From contig NZ_JBPESN010000013.1 in NCBI RefSeq assembly GCF_051710625.1, positions 1 to 50,554 of the forward strand: 50,554 nt of DNA, in the 5' to 3' direction. Positions 8,863-17,530 of the stretch are shown piece by piece. The translations under genes and the position numbers were made by a program. Origin of the DNA: JBPESN01 sp051710625 (GTDB taxonomy: Bacteria; Pseudomonadota; Gammaproteobacteria; Enterobacterales; Enterobacteriaceae). Below the pieces are notes generated by a model, which was not told the origin of the DNA, ran no database searches, and was given only the letters and a program-made list of their open reading frames with translations. Position 1 is the first letter of the stretch. Each line of letters starts with the position of its first letter.

Positions 8863-9747
8863 TTACACTTTACTACGTTGGCCATCACAGGCGCACCACG
8901 GTTCAGGCAGGCATTGCCGCCCTATCTGACGGCGCGTCGAGCACGAACTTATGGATAGCCCCAGCGCGACCCCATCCTCCAGATTGGTCTGGGTGACGAA
9001 CTGACTGGCGGCCTTGATTTCATTGATGACGTTACCCATCTCCACGCCGGTGCCTGCATACTCAATCATCGCCAGGTCGTTGGTTTGATCGCCAAGCGTC
9101 ATGACCTCATCGCGGTGCAATCCCAAATGCTCCGCCAGCGCTTTTACCGCCGTGCTTTTATTGGCCTGTTTACTTAATAATTCCAGATAATACGGCGCGC
9201 TTTCCATGATGGTATAACTGTCGAATGCTTCCTGCGGAATACGTTTGATAACCGCATCCAGAATAGCGGGGTCGTCTATTATCATGACTTTCGGGAAGCG
9301 CAGAGAAGCGTCCATCTCGGCAACGGTGCGAAACTTGAAAGGCATGCCGGTTAACGAGGCCTCATAGACGGTATAGCGACTGATATCACGATTCGCGGTA
9401 TAAAGCGTATTAAAGTCCAGCGCATGGAAATGTACCTCCAGCTGGCGGGACAAAGCTTCAAGGTAGCGGTAATCGTTGATGTCCAGTACCGTCTGAGAAA
9501 TACAGGAACCATCCACCGTCCGCTGCACCAGCGCGCCGTTATTGGTAATATAGAAATTCCCTTCCAGCTGTAAATCCAGCTCCATCAAATACCGTTTGAT
9601 ACCAATATTGGGCCTGCCGGTCGCCAACGCGACGTACACCCCTTTGCCGCGCGCCGCGCCGATAGCGTCTTTCACCGCGGGAGTAATTTCGTATTTATGA
9701 TTTAACAGCATCCCGTCTATATCAATTGCAATCAATTTTATCACCAT
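8863..9747 (-). CDS. yidA: Cof-type HAD sugar-phosphate phosphatase YidA, C-terminus frameshifted
   Basis: YidA is a Cof-subfamily HAD phosphatase acting on small sugar phosphates. The HAD motifs are visible: motif I AIDIDGMLL (residues 7-15), motif II ATGRP, motif III lysine in NKSTAVKAL, and motif IV LGDQTNDLAMIEYAG. The C2 cap lies between. Two oddities: motif I has Met where the family has Thr (DxDGT), and after NLEDGVAL the frame is lost. One base too many in a G4 run (complement 8959-8962) replaces the family ending (AI-K-VL) with about 30 unrelated residues; in the ancestral frame the protein would stop at 8903-8905. The start at 9747 has AGAGGA upstream. Function is doubtful; it may count as a pseudogene. 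Confidence 0.8.
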   Translation of the reverse strand: MVIKLIAIDIDGMLLNHKYEITPAVKDAIGAARGKGVYVALATGRPNIGIKRYLMELDLQLEGNFYITNNGALVQRTVDGSCISQTVLDINDYRYLEALSRQLEVHFHALDFNTLYTANRDISRYTVYEASLTGMPFKFRTVAEMDASLRFPKVMIIDDPAILDAVIKRIPQEAFDSYTIMESAPYYLELLSKQANKSTAVKALAEHLGLHRDEVMTLGDQTNDLAMIEYAGTGVEMGNVINEIKAASQFVTQTNLEDGVALGLSISSCSTRRQIGRQCLPEPWCACDGQRSKV

Positions 9748-10080
9748 CGCATCCTCTTGGATTGCGCCACAAGCATAAATCTGATGCCTGCCGCTTGTTT
9801 ATAACTGCTTCAGGGCAGTGGTCACTTTAGCCTATATCACCCGACAACGCTGTCAACCGTTGTCGCGACGCTGTTTTCGGCGACCAGCCCACTATCTGAG
9901 CCTGCGCCGGAGATAATGCCGGATAATGACAACTGGGTGAGATTTCTATTAAGCGTCGTGCGGATGTGTCCGGCGGAATATACAGTGCTGCCGCCGACTG
10001 TTGCCGCGCATTGATCGGTGGAAGCGGGGCAAAAAAAATCCGGGAGGTTAATCCCGGATGTTTAAGGTCGGCGTTTGCCG
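9748..10080. other. yidA-gyrB intergenic region (yidB absent)
   Basis: No gene is recognised in this 333-bp gap. E. coli has yidB here; no remnant is readable. A TTGACA-like box (complement 9851-9856) followed by a weak -10 on the minus strand could be the yidA promoter, and the gyrB terminator lies at 10031-10059. Confidence 0.45.
10031..10059 (-). terminator. terminator downstream of gyrB
   Basis: On the minus strand a perfect 8-bp stem (10052-10059 with 10038-10045, 6-nt loop) is followed by a run of seven to eight T. It begins about 20 nt after the gyrB stop. Confidence 0.85.
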
Positions 10081-12495
10081 TCAAATATCAATATTGGCGG
10101 CTTTCAACGCATTTTCTTCGATAAACGCACGCCGCGGCTCTACCGCATCCCCCATCAGCGTGGTAAACAGCTGATCGGCCGCGATGGCGTCCTTTACCGT
10201 GACGCGCAACATACGGCGGCTGTCCGGGTCCATGGTCGTTTCCCAGAGCTGTTCAGGGTTCATCTCGCCCAGACCTTTATAGCGCTGCACCGCCAGGCCA
10301 CGGCGCGACTCTTTCACCAGCCACTCCAGTGCCTGCTCAAAGCTGGTGACCGGCTGCCGGCGTTCTCCACGCTCGATATAGGCATCCGCTTCGATAAGAT
10401 CGCCCAGCGTTTCGCCAAGCGTCGCCAGTTTGCGATATTCATCGCCGTGAATAAAATCGTAATCCAGCAGGTAATCCGTATCGACACCATGCGTGCGTAC
10501 CCGCAGCAGCGGCTCAAACAGCTGGCGTTCGCGATTTTCCTGCACTTTGTAACTGTAGCTGCTGCCGTGCTTCTCATTATCGTTCAGCGCCTGCACCAGT
10601 GCGGCGATCCAGCTTGTGATCTGATCCTGCTGGCTCAGCTGCGCTTCAGTTAGGGCCGGCTGATAAATCAAGTGGTTAAGCAGCGCACGCGGGAAGCGCC
10701 GCTCCATGCGGCCTATCATCTTCTGCACAGCGTAATGTTCGGCCACCAGATTTTCCAGCGGCGCGCCGGCCAGCGCCGGGGCATGCGCGTTGGCGTGCAG
10801 CGTGGCGCCATCCATCGCCAGCGCTATCTGATACTGATCCATAGCCTCATCGTCTTTGATATATTGCTCCTGCTTGCCATTTTTGACTTTATAAAGCGGC
10901 GGCTGGGCGATAAATACATGGCCGCGCTCGATAATTTCCGGCATTTGACGATAAAAAAAGGTCAACAGCAGGGTGCGAATATGCGAACCATCGACATCAG
11001 CATCGGTCATGATAATGATATTGTGATAGCGCAGCTTGTCCGGGTTGTATTCGTCGCGGCCGATGCCGCAACCAAGGGCGGTGATAAGCGTAGCGACTTC
11101 CTGCGAAGAGAGCATTTTATCGAAACGGGCTTTTTCGACGTTGAGGATTTTCCCTTTCAAGGGCAATATCGCCTGATTTTTACGGTTACGGCCCTGCTTG
11201 GCCGAACCGCCGGCGGAGTCACCCTCCACCAGGTAGAGTTCCGACAGCGCCGGATCGCGCTCCTGACAATCCGCCAGCTTGCCCGGCAGGCCGGCCAGAT
11301 CTAACGCCCCCTTACGGCGGGTCATCTCGCGCGCCTTACGGGCGGCTTCACGGGCGCGGGCGGCGTCGATGATTTTGCCCACCACGATTTTGGCGTCGTT
11401 AGGGTTCTCCAGCAGGTATTCCACCAGCCGCTCGTTCATTAGCAATTCCACCGCCGATTTCACCTCGGACGAAACCAGTTTGTCCTTGGTTTGGGATGAG
11501 AACTTCGGATCCGGCACCTTGACAGAAACCACGGCGATAAGCCCTTCGCGGGCGTCATCGCCGGTCGCGCTGACCTGGGCTTTCTTGCTGTAGCCTTCTT
11601 TATCCATATAGGAATTCAGCGTGCGGGTCATCGCGGCGCGGAAGCCGGCCAGATGGGTACCACCGTCGCGCTGGGGAATATTATTGGTGAAACAGTAAAT
11701 ATTTTCCTGGAAACCGTCGTTCCATTGCAACGCGATTTCCACACCGATACCGTCTTTTTCGGTAGAAAAATAGAACATATTCGGGTGGATAGGCGTTTTG
11801 TTTTTATTCAAATATTCTACGAAGGCCTTAATGCTGCCTTCATAATGAAAATAATCTTCCTTATCGTTGCGCTTATCGCGCAGACGGATAGACACGCCGG
11901 AGTTCAGAAAGGAGAGTTCCCGCAGCCGCTTAGCCAGGATTTCATATTGAAATTCAGTGTTATTGGTGAAGGTGGCAAAGCTCGGCCAGAACCGCACGGT
12001 GGTGCCGGTCTGATCGGTTTCGCCCACCACTTCCAGCGGCGATTGGGGCACGCCGACATGGTAGGTTTGCTGATGCACTTTACCTTCGCGCTTTATCATC
12101 AGCTCAAGTTTTTCCGACAGGGCGTTCACCACCGACACGCCGACGCCGTGCAGGCCGCCCGACACTTTATAGGAGTTGTCGTCAAACTTCCCGCCCGCGT
12201 GCAGTACGGTCATGATGACTTCGGCGGCGGAGACGCCCTCTTCTTCGTGGATGCCGATCGGAATGCCGCGACCATCATCCTGGACGGAAACCGAATTGTC
12301 TTCGTGGATCTTGACCACGATTTCTTTACAGTGACCGGCAAGGGCTTCGTCGATAGCGTTGTCCACAACCTCGAATACCATATGATGCAGACCGGTACCA
12401 TCATCGGTATCGCCGATATACATACCCGGGCGCTTACGCACCGCGTCCAGTCCCTTGAGTACTTTGATACTTGAGGAGTCATAAGAATTCGACAT
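10081..12495 (-). CDS. gyrB: DNA gyrase subunit B
   Basis: GyrB is the ATPase subunit of the A2B2 gyrase that introduces negative supercoils. The protein has 804 residues, the E. coli length. The N-terminal GHKL ATPase has DNAIDEALAGH, DDGRGIPIGIH and GGLHGVGVSVVNAL. The transducer domain follows. The TOPRIM domain shows LVEGDSAGGSAKQGRNRK and IIMTDADVDGSHIRTLLL (metal-binding DxD), then the enterobacterial insertion and the GyrA-binding tail with QRYKGLGEMNPEQLWETTMD. ATG 12495 (MSNSYDSSSIK) is used rather than the preceding in-frame TTG. The gene is fully intact. It lies downstream of the broken recF in the dnaA-dnaN-recF-gyrB order. Confidence 0.98.
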   Translation of the reverse strand: MSNSYDSSSIKVLKGLDAVRKRPGMYIGDTDDGTGLHHMVFEVVDNAIDEALAGHCKEIVVKIHEDNSVSVQDDGRGIPIGIHEEEGVSAAEVIMTVLHAGGKFDDNSYKVSGGLHGVGVSVVNALSEKLELMIKREGKVHQQTYHVGVPQSPLEVVGETDQTGTTVRFWPSFATFTNNTEFQYEILAKRLRELSFLNSGVSIRLRDKRNDKEDYFHYEGSIKAFVEYLNKNKTPIHPNMFYFSTEKDGIGVEIALQWNDGFQENIYCFTNNIPQRDGGTHLAGFRAAMTRTLNSYMDKEGYSKKAQVSATGDDAREGLIAVVSVKVPDPKFSSQTKDKLVSSEVKSAVELLMNERLVEYLLENPNDAKIVVGKIIDAARAREAARKAREMTRRKGALDLAGLPGKLADCQERDPALSELYLVEGDSAGGSAKQGRNRKNQAILPLKGKILNVEKARFDKMLSSQEVATLITALGCGIGRDEYNPDKLRYHNIIIMTDADVDGSHIRTLLLTFFYRQMPEIIERGHVFIAQPPLYKVKNGKQEQYIKDDEAMDQYQIALAMDGATLHANAHAPALAGAPLENLVAEHYAVQKMIGRMERRFPRALLNHLIYQPALTEAQLSQQDQITSWIAALVQALNDNEKHGSSYSYKVQENRERQLFEPLLRVRTHGVDTDYLLDYDFIHGDEYRKLATLGETLGDLIEADAYIERGERRQPVTSFEQALEWLVKESRRGLAVQRYKGLGEMNPEQLWETTMDPDSRRMLRVTVKDAIAADQLFTTLMGDAVEPRRAFIEENALKAANIDI

Positions 12496-12513
12496 CAACG
12501 TTTCCCGCTCATT

Positions 12514-13614
12514 TTAAACTTTGGATTGGAGGCTTATTTTACCCTGTTCCACCTTAAACATCTTGCCCTTTTCATCGGTAATATCACGGATTTGATCCGC
12601 GCTGACTGCGCTGACGAAAACCTGGGCATGGGTGGCTTTCAGACGCTCCGCCAACAGGCGACGGCGTCCGGTATCCAGTTCGGATGCGAAGTCATTAATC
12701 AGATTAAGACATCGCCGGCCGTTCCGGTGGGTAAGGAATTCACCCTGCGCCAAACGCAGGGCACACATTAATAATTTGAGCTGACCGCGCGAGAGAATGT
12801 CCTCCAGCGGTACGCCTTCGGCACGGATTCGGAAATCCGCTTTATGGGGGCCCGACGCGGTGTAGGTTAGCGCGCGATCGCGCCCGAACTGGCGTTCCAG
12901 CAGCTTGCCAAAATCGCTTTCTTTAGTCCCAGCTGCGCTGAAAACTGAAATCGAGGCGAAACTCCGGCAAAAATTGCGCGCACGTGGCGGTAATGTCCAC
13001 CGCAATAGCCGCACTTTAGTCTGCACGCCATTCACTAATTCGGTTCGCCAACGGAATCAGCTCTTGATCCCAGGCGTGCAGCTGTTGATAACGACTGACC
13101 TGACGCAGGGCGGCATTGCGCTGTTTCAGCAATCGACGCAGATTGCTCCAGGCGGTAAAAAAACCGGCTCGTTATGAAAACAGCCCCAGTCCATAAAGGC
13201 GCGCCGGTACTTGGGCCCGCCATTAAGCAGCGTAAACCCTTCCGGCGTAATCAGCTGCATCGGCAACAGCTGGGCTAGTTCCGCCACCTTATGGCCATCG
13301 CTGCCGTCGATACGTACCGTGCTGTCGCCCAGGCGATTGCGCGAAAGTCCCACAGAGGTCGCGCGCGCATCGACATTGCCTGCCTCGATACGCCCATGCA
13401 GCACGAATTGAATTCCGGCTACTCATGGCGGATAACCCGCCCGGATTGCAAACTGCGAAACGCGCGGCCGTGGCCAAGCGTATAAATGGCTTCCAGAACG
13501 CTGGTTTTACCGCTGCCGTTGGCGCCCAACCAGAAAGTTAAAATTAGCGGCCAAAGACAAATCGGCGGCAGCGATATTACGAAAATCACGAATTAGCAGA
13601 CGCGACAGAGCCAC
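12514..13614 (-). pseudogene. recF: recF pseudogene
   Basis: RecF, an SMC-like ATPase, loads RecA at gaps with RecO and RecR. The gene begins at GTG 13614 with SRLLIRDFRNIAAADLSL, but one extra G near the Walker A region (about 13535-13545) shifts the frame of the FLVGANGSGKTS segment. Further shifts occur near 13420 and 13165, and a TAA replaces a sense codon near 13036-13038. Long pieces still match E. coli RecF: MQLITPEGFTLLNGGPKYRR, LSRGQLKLLMCALRLAQGEF (signature region) and LINDFASELDTGRRRLLAER (Walker B/D-loop). No functional protein is possible. It sits 26 bp after dnaN and just before gyrB, both intact. Confidence 0.95.
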
Positions 13615-13640
13615 TCACTCACACTACCTTACCACATTGG

Positions 13641-14741
13641 TTACAGACGCATCGGCATAACGACATAGGCGGCCGCCTGGCTGGCGCTATCTTCAATCTG
13701 CACGCTGGACACCCCATCAGTCAGCAGCAGCCGCACTTCCTCGCATTTTAAAGCATTTAGCACGTCAAGCATGTAGCTGACATTGAAACCGATTTCCATC
13801 TCACTGCCCTGATAGGTGACATCCAGAATCTCTTCCGCCTCTTCCTGCTCCGGATTGTTGGCGGTAATTTTTAGCTGGTTAGCGCTAAGATACAGCCGCA
13901 CGCCGCGAAACTTTTCATTGGAAAGGATCGCGGCCCGGGCGAAGGCCTGTTTAAGCACATCGCAGCCCGCTTCGAGCGTTTTATCGGGATTCTTCGGCAA
14001 TACGCGGCGACAATCGGGGAAACGGCCTTCAATCAGTTTGGAAGTGAAAATGTAATCACCGACGCTAACGCGAATGTTATTGTTGCCGATTTGCAGCTTC
14101 ACCGGGTTTTCGCCGCCGTCCAGCATCCGCACCAGCTCCATCACGCCTTTGCGCGGCACAATGACGGAATGGGACGGCAGCGCCTCGCCGACAGACATGG
14201 CGCAGACCGCCAGACGATGCCCGTCGGTGGCCACGGTACGCAGCTCCTCGCCTTCGGTTTCAAACAGCATACCGTTGAGGTAGTAACGCACATCCTGATG
14301 GGCCATGGAAAACTGGGTCGATTCAATCAATCGCTTCAGGATAGACTGCGACAGGGTGAACTCCACCTCGCTTTGCCAATCGTCCAAATTGGGAAAGTCG
14401 GAGGCGGGCAGCGTGGAAAGCGAATAGCGGCTGCGCCCCGAGCGAATCAGCATCCGTTCCCCTTCCAGGGTCACGGCGATCTCCGCCCCTTCCGGCAAGC
14501 CACGGCAAACATCAAAAAACTTGCGCGCCGGCACCGTGGTCGCGCCCGGCTCATGGGCAGCGCCCAGCGCGACCTGCGCGACCATTTCCATTTTCAAATT
14601 TGTACCGGTCAGCAGCAAGCGGTCTTCGGACACCTGCAATAGCAGGTTACCCAAAATCGGTAAGGTTGGGCGGCCCCCCAACGGGCTACTGACCTGTTGC
14701 AGAGGCTTAAGCAGCTGCTCACGTTCAACGATAAATTTCAT
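13641..14741 (-). CDS. dnaN: DNA polymerase III beta sliding clamp
   Basis: DnaN is the ring-shaped processivity clamp of the replicative polymerase and the docking site for MutS, DnaE and Hda. The 366-residue protein matches E. coli in length, with three clamp folds. It begins MKFIVEREQLLKPLQQVSSP, has FPDCRRVLPKNP in the middle, and ends AYVVMPMRL, the conserved C-terminal hydrophobic-pocket segment. No lesions. It starts only 2 bp after the dnaA stop, so the two are translated from one dnaA transcript. Confidence 0.98.
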   Translation of the reverse strand: MKFIVEREQLLKPLQQVSSPLGGRPTLPILGNLLLQVSEDRLLLTGTNLKMEMVAQVALGAAHEPGATTVPARKFFDVCRGLPEGAEIAVTLEGERMLIRSGRSRYSLSTLPASDFPNLDDWQSEVEFTLSQSILKRLIESTQFSMAHQDVRYYLNGMLFETEGEELRTVATDGHRLAVCAMSVGEALPSHSVIVPRKGVMELVRMLDGGENPVKLQIGNNNIRVSVGDYIFTSKLIEGRFPDCRRVLPKNPDKTLEAGCDVLKQAFARAAILSNEKFRGVRLYLSANQLKITANNPEQEEAEEILDVTYQGSEMEIGFNVSYMLDVLNALKCEEVRLLLTDGVSSVQIEDSASQAAAYVVMPMRL

Positions 14742-14743
14742 AG

Positions 14744-16138
14744 TTAGGAAGATAATGTTCTGATTAAGTTGGAGAAATCTTCTTTAATATCGTGGCTCTC
14801 TTCACGCAACTGCTCGATTTTCCGGCAGGCGTGCAGCACCGTCGTATGATCTCGCCCGCCGAAAGCATCGCCAATTTCGGGCAGACTATGATTGGTTAAT
14901 TCCTTCGATAACGCCATCGCCATTTGTCGGGGGCGGGCGACCGAGCGTGAACGCCGCTTGGAGAGTAAATCGGCCACCTTGATTTTATAGTATTCCGCCA
15001 CGGTTTTTTGGATATTATCGATAGTGACCAGCTTTTCCTGTAGCGCCAGCAAATCCCGCAGCGCTTCGCGCACAAAATCAATGGTAATTGCCCGGCCGGT
15101 AAAGTTGGCGTTAGCGATGACGCGATTTAACGCGCCTTCCAGCTCGCGCACGTTGGAACGCAAACGCTTGGCGATGAAAAACGCTACTTCCCCCGGCAGG
15201 CGGATCGCGTTCTCGTCGGCTTTCTTCATCAATATCGCCACACGCGTCTCAAGCTCCGGCGGTTCAATCGCCACCGTCAGCCCCCAGCCGAAGCGCGACT
15301 TCAGCCGGTCCTCCACCCCGTTTATCTCCTTCGGATAGCGGTCAGAGGTCAGGATAATCTGCTGATTACCTTCCAGCAACGCATTAAAGGTATGGAAAAA
15401 CTCCTCCTGCGAGCGTTCCTTATTAGCAAAAAACTGAATGTCATCGATAAGCAACGCGTCGACCGAACGGTAGTAACGTTTAAATTCCTCTATGGCGTTG
15501 TTCTGCAAAGCCTTAACCATGTCCTGGACAAAACGCTCGGAATGCATGTACACCACTTTGGCATTGGCCTTGCGCGCCATGATGCCGTTGCCCACCGCAT
15601 GCAGCAAATGGGTCTTGCCCAGCCCGGTGCCGCCATAAAGAAATAGCGGGTTATAAGCGCCGTTTGGATTGTCGGCGACCTGCCGCGCCGCCGCGCGCGC
15701 CAGCTGGTTGGACTTACCTTCAACGAAATTGTCAAAGTTATGTTTGGGATTTACATTGGAGCGATAAGAGAGCTCCGGCTGAACCGGGGCGTTATCCCAG
15801 CTGGGACGGCTTGGCCGCGGACGGGCAACCGCCGCCTGGGAAGGCGCTTCGCTGGCGTGCTGGCTCGCGGGCTGCAGCACCGCCATCTGCGGCGGCTTGC
15901 TGCCTACTTCAAAGCGCAGCAGCGGCGCATCGGTGCCACAGAAATCATTTAGCAGACCGTTGATGTTGTTCAAATACTTATCCCGCACCCAATCCAGCAC
16001 GAACCGGTTAGGGGCATAAAGCGCCAAAGTGTTGTCACTTAGTTCCGCCTGTAGGGGGCGTATCCACATACTAAATTCTGTGGCAGGTAACTCATCCTGT
16101 AACCGGGCAAGACATTGCTGCCAAAGCGAAAGTGACAC
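14744..16138 (-). CDS. dnaA: chromosomal replication initiator DnaA
   Basis: DnaA binds TTATCCACA boxes and melts oriC. Domain I (about residues 1-90) begins SLSLWQQCLARLQDELPATE. After a Pro/Ala-rich linker (domain II), the AAA+ domain III has Walker A GGTGLGKTHLL, Walker B ALLIDDIQFF and the arginine-rich sensor regions (RLKSRFGWGL). Domain IV ends with the DNA-binding signature GGRDHTTVLHACRKI. I use the GTG at 16138: E. coli dnaA also starts with GTG in the same context (GTGTCACTTTCGCTTTGG); the upstream TTG at 16150 would add only four residues. Length is 464 residues. Intact; dnaN follows 2 bp downstream. Confidence 0.97.
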   Translation of the reverse strand: MSLSLWQQCLARLQDELPATEFSMWIRPLQAELSDNTLALYAPNRFVLDWVRDKYLNNINGLLNDFCGTDAPLLRFEVGSKPPQMAVLQPASQHASEAPSQAAVARPRPSRPSWDNAPVQPELSYRSNVNPKHNFDNFVEGKSNQLARAAARQVADNPNGAYNPLFLYGGTGLGKTHLLHAVGNGIMARKANAKVVYMHSERFVQDMVKALQNNAIEEFKRYYRSVDALLIDDIQFFANKERSQEEFFHTFNALLEGNQQIILTSDRYPKEINGVEDRLKSRFGWGLTVAIEPPELETRVAILMKKADENAIRLPGEVAFFIAKRLRSNVRELEGALNRVIANANFTGRAITIDFVREALRDLLALQEKLVTIDNIQKTVAEYYKIKVADLLSKRRSRSVARPRQMAMALSKELTNHSLPEIGDAFGGRDHTTVLHACRKIEQLREESHDIKEDFSNLIRTLSS

Positions 16139-16643
16139 GGCGGACTCCAATCGAACAAGATCAACAAAAGAAAAGAAATAAAACTGTATGATCCAGGATC
16201 ATCTTTTTGACACAGATTATTATGATGGAACCTGCGAACCGCCTTAAACGGTTTTTCCCGCGACGGATCTCAGCGGGGATTCCCCCCCGCCAGGGAGTGC
16301 GGATCATAACGCAAACCGCGCCGCAGATCCTCCTCTTCTACACAGTTTTCATCCTTTTTATCCACAGGGTAACCGGGCGCTTAGGAGCGTACCTGATAAT
16401 CTCCCCGCTGGATAAAAAGTAAGCCTTATGATCGACGAAATTAAGCATAGTCTGAATTTTTCGGCCGGGATCGCGGACATGCGATCCTGACAGGAATAAA
16501 CTAGATCCCGCAGGATCCTTGCGTTTTGGCGGGAACCCCGTATAATCCCCCGCCCTACGCGTAACGACTGTTGTGCTGCCCGACTTGCCGGACAGAGATT
16601 CTGGTATGAACACGGGTATTCAGGCAGGCAAGCGCGAGGTGAA
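16139..16643. promoter_or_regulatory. dnaA / rpmH divergent regulatory region, GATC-rich
   Basis: The gap between divergent dnaA and rpmH has no gene. It holds eleven GATC (Dam) sites between about 16158 and 16518, against one or two expected by chance. Two form a perfect palindrome ATGATCCAGGATCAT at 16188-16202. Clustered Dam sites here are known in E. coli, where SeqA sequestration silences dnaA after replication. The DnaA box at 16358-16366 is annotated separately. Confidence 0.65.
16336..16366 (+). promoter_or_regulatory. DnaA boxes in the dnaA promoter
   Basis: TTATCCACA at 16358-16366 is a perfect DnaA box; TTCTACACA at 16336-16344 has one mismatch to TTWTNCACA. In E. coli a box in the same place mediates dnaA autoregulation. 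Confidence 0.75.
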
Positions 16644-16672
16644 TTGACTCGGGACTGTACAATTATTACAAT
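16644..16672 (+). promoter_or_regulatory. sigma-70 promoter of rpmH-rnpA
   Basis: TTGACT (16644-16649), a 17-nt spacer and TACAAT (16667-16672) give a near-consensus promoter about 115 nt upstream of rpmH. The strength fits a ribosomal-protein operon. Confidence 0.75.
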
Positions 16673-16786
16673 CCCGCCTCTTTATCGTTACGCCCACTAT
16701 GCGATTGAGGCGTCGGTCGTTTTCACGCCGGGCGGCCAAACGCGTTTAGTGAATCACTAATTATCAAAGTTTAGGTAAAAATCGCT

Positions 16787-16930
16787 ATGAAACGCACTTT
16801 CCAACCGTCCGTATTGAAACGCAACCGTTCCCACGGTTTCCGTGCTCGTATGGCAACGAAGAACGGTCGTCAGGTTTTGGCACGTCGTCGTGCAAAAGGC
16901 CGTACACGCCTGACCGTATCTTCCAAGTAA
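16787..16930 (+). CDS. rpmH: 50S ribosomal protein L34
   Basis: L34 is a short, very basic protein of the large ribosomal subunit. The 47-residue reading begins MKRTFQPSVLKRNRSHGFRA and continues MATKNGRQVLARRRAKGR, ending LTVSSK; E. coli has 46 residues, the extra Ser lies before the last Lys. The ATG is preceded by TTTAGGTAAAAATCGCT. The gene is followed after 17 bp by rnpA, as in nearly all bacteria. Confidence 0.97.
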   Translation: MKRTFQPSVLKRNRSHGFRARMATKNGRQVLARRRAKGRTRLTVSSK

Positions 16931-16947
16931 GAAAGCTTGCCCACCGG

Positions 16948-17307
16948 GTGGTTAAGCTCGCATTTTCCCGGGAGTTACGGTTGTTAACTCCTAATCATTT
17001 TACTTTCGTCTTCCAGCAGCCTCAACGGGCCGGAACGCCGCATGTTACCATCCTCGGCCGCCTGAACACGCTGGGGCATCCCCGCGTCGGTCTCACGGTC
17101 GCCAAAAAACATGTAAAACGGGCCCATGAACGTAACCGGATCAAGCGCTTGACGCGCGAAAGTTTCCGCCTGCATCAGCACGCCCTGCCCGCCATGGATT
17201 TTGTGGTCATCGCCAAAAAAGGCGTGGCCGATCTGGATAACCATGCCCTGACGAAAGCGTTAGAAAAATTATGGCGCCGCCATTGTCGCCAGTCTCAAAG
17301 CTACTGA
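16948..17307 (+). CDS. rnpA: ribonuclease P protein component
   Basis: RnpA (C5 protein) binds the RNase P RNA and helps 5' maturation of tRNA precursors. The protein has 119 residues. It starts with GTG (VVKLAFSRELRLLTPNHF), the same GTG context as E. coli. The RNA-binding RNR motif is seen as KRAHERNRIKRLTRESFR at about residues 55-72. The 3' end overlaps yidD by 37 nt. Intact. Confidence 0.97.
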   Translation: MVKLAFSRELRLLTPNHFTFVFQQPQRAGTPHVTILGRLNTLGHPRVGLTVAKKHVKRAHERNRIKRLTRESFRLHQHALPAMDFVVIAKKGVADLDNHALTKALEKLWRRHCRQSQSY

Positions 17308-17528
17308 TCGGGTTGATACGCGGTTATCAATTCGTCATCAGCCCGTTGCTGGGGCCTCATTGCCGGTTCCGGCCCACTTGTTCGCAGTATGGAATTGAGG
17401 CAATACGCAGGTTTGGTATGTTAAAAGGCAGTTGGTTGACATTAAAACGCGTATTAAAATGCCACCCTTTGAACCCAGGTGGCGAAGATCCCGTGCCGTT
17501 AAAAAACTTTGACAACAGAGAACACTAA
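17271..17528 (+). CDS. yidD: membrane protein insertion efficiency factor YidD
   Basis: YidD is a small membrane-associated protein helping YidC-dependent insertion. The 85 residues include an amphipathic N-terminus (KLLIGLIRGYQFVISPLLG) and the family cysteine motif CRFRPTCSQYGIEAI, then KRVLKCHPLNPGGEDPVP. The ATG lies inside rnpA (37-nt overlap), the usual arrangement, and its stop is 2 bp before yidC. Intact. Confidence 0.96.
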   Translation: MAPPLSPVSKLLIGLIRGYQFVISPLLGPHCRFRPTCSQYGIEAIRRFGMLKGSWLTLKRVLKCHPLNPGGEDPVPLKNFDNREH

Positions 17529-17530
17529 CA

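Noticed and set aside
10672..12474. Long plus-strand open frames (10672-11304, 11653-12474)
   Set aside because: They lie antisense to the intact gyrB, have no ribosome-binding support and resemble no family; they are composition effects in GC-rich DNA.
16139..16786. Chromosomal origin oriC next to dnaA
   Set aside because: One good and one near DnaA box and no array with AT-rich 13-mers are seen. In enterobacteria oriC lies near mnmG/mioC, not beside dnaA.
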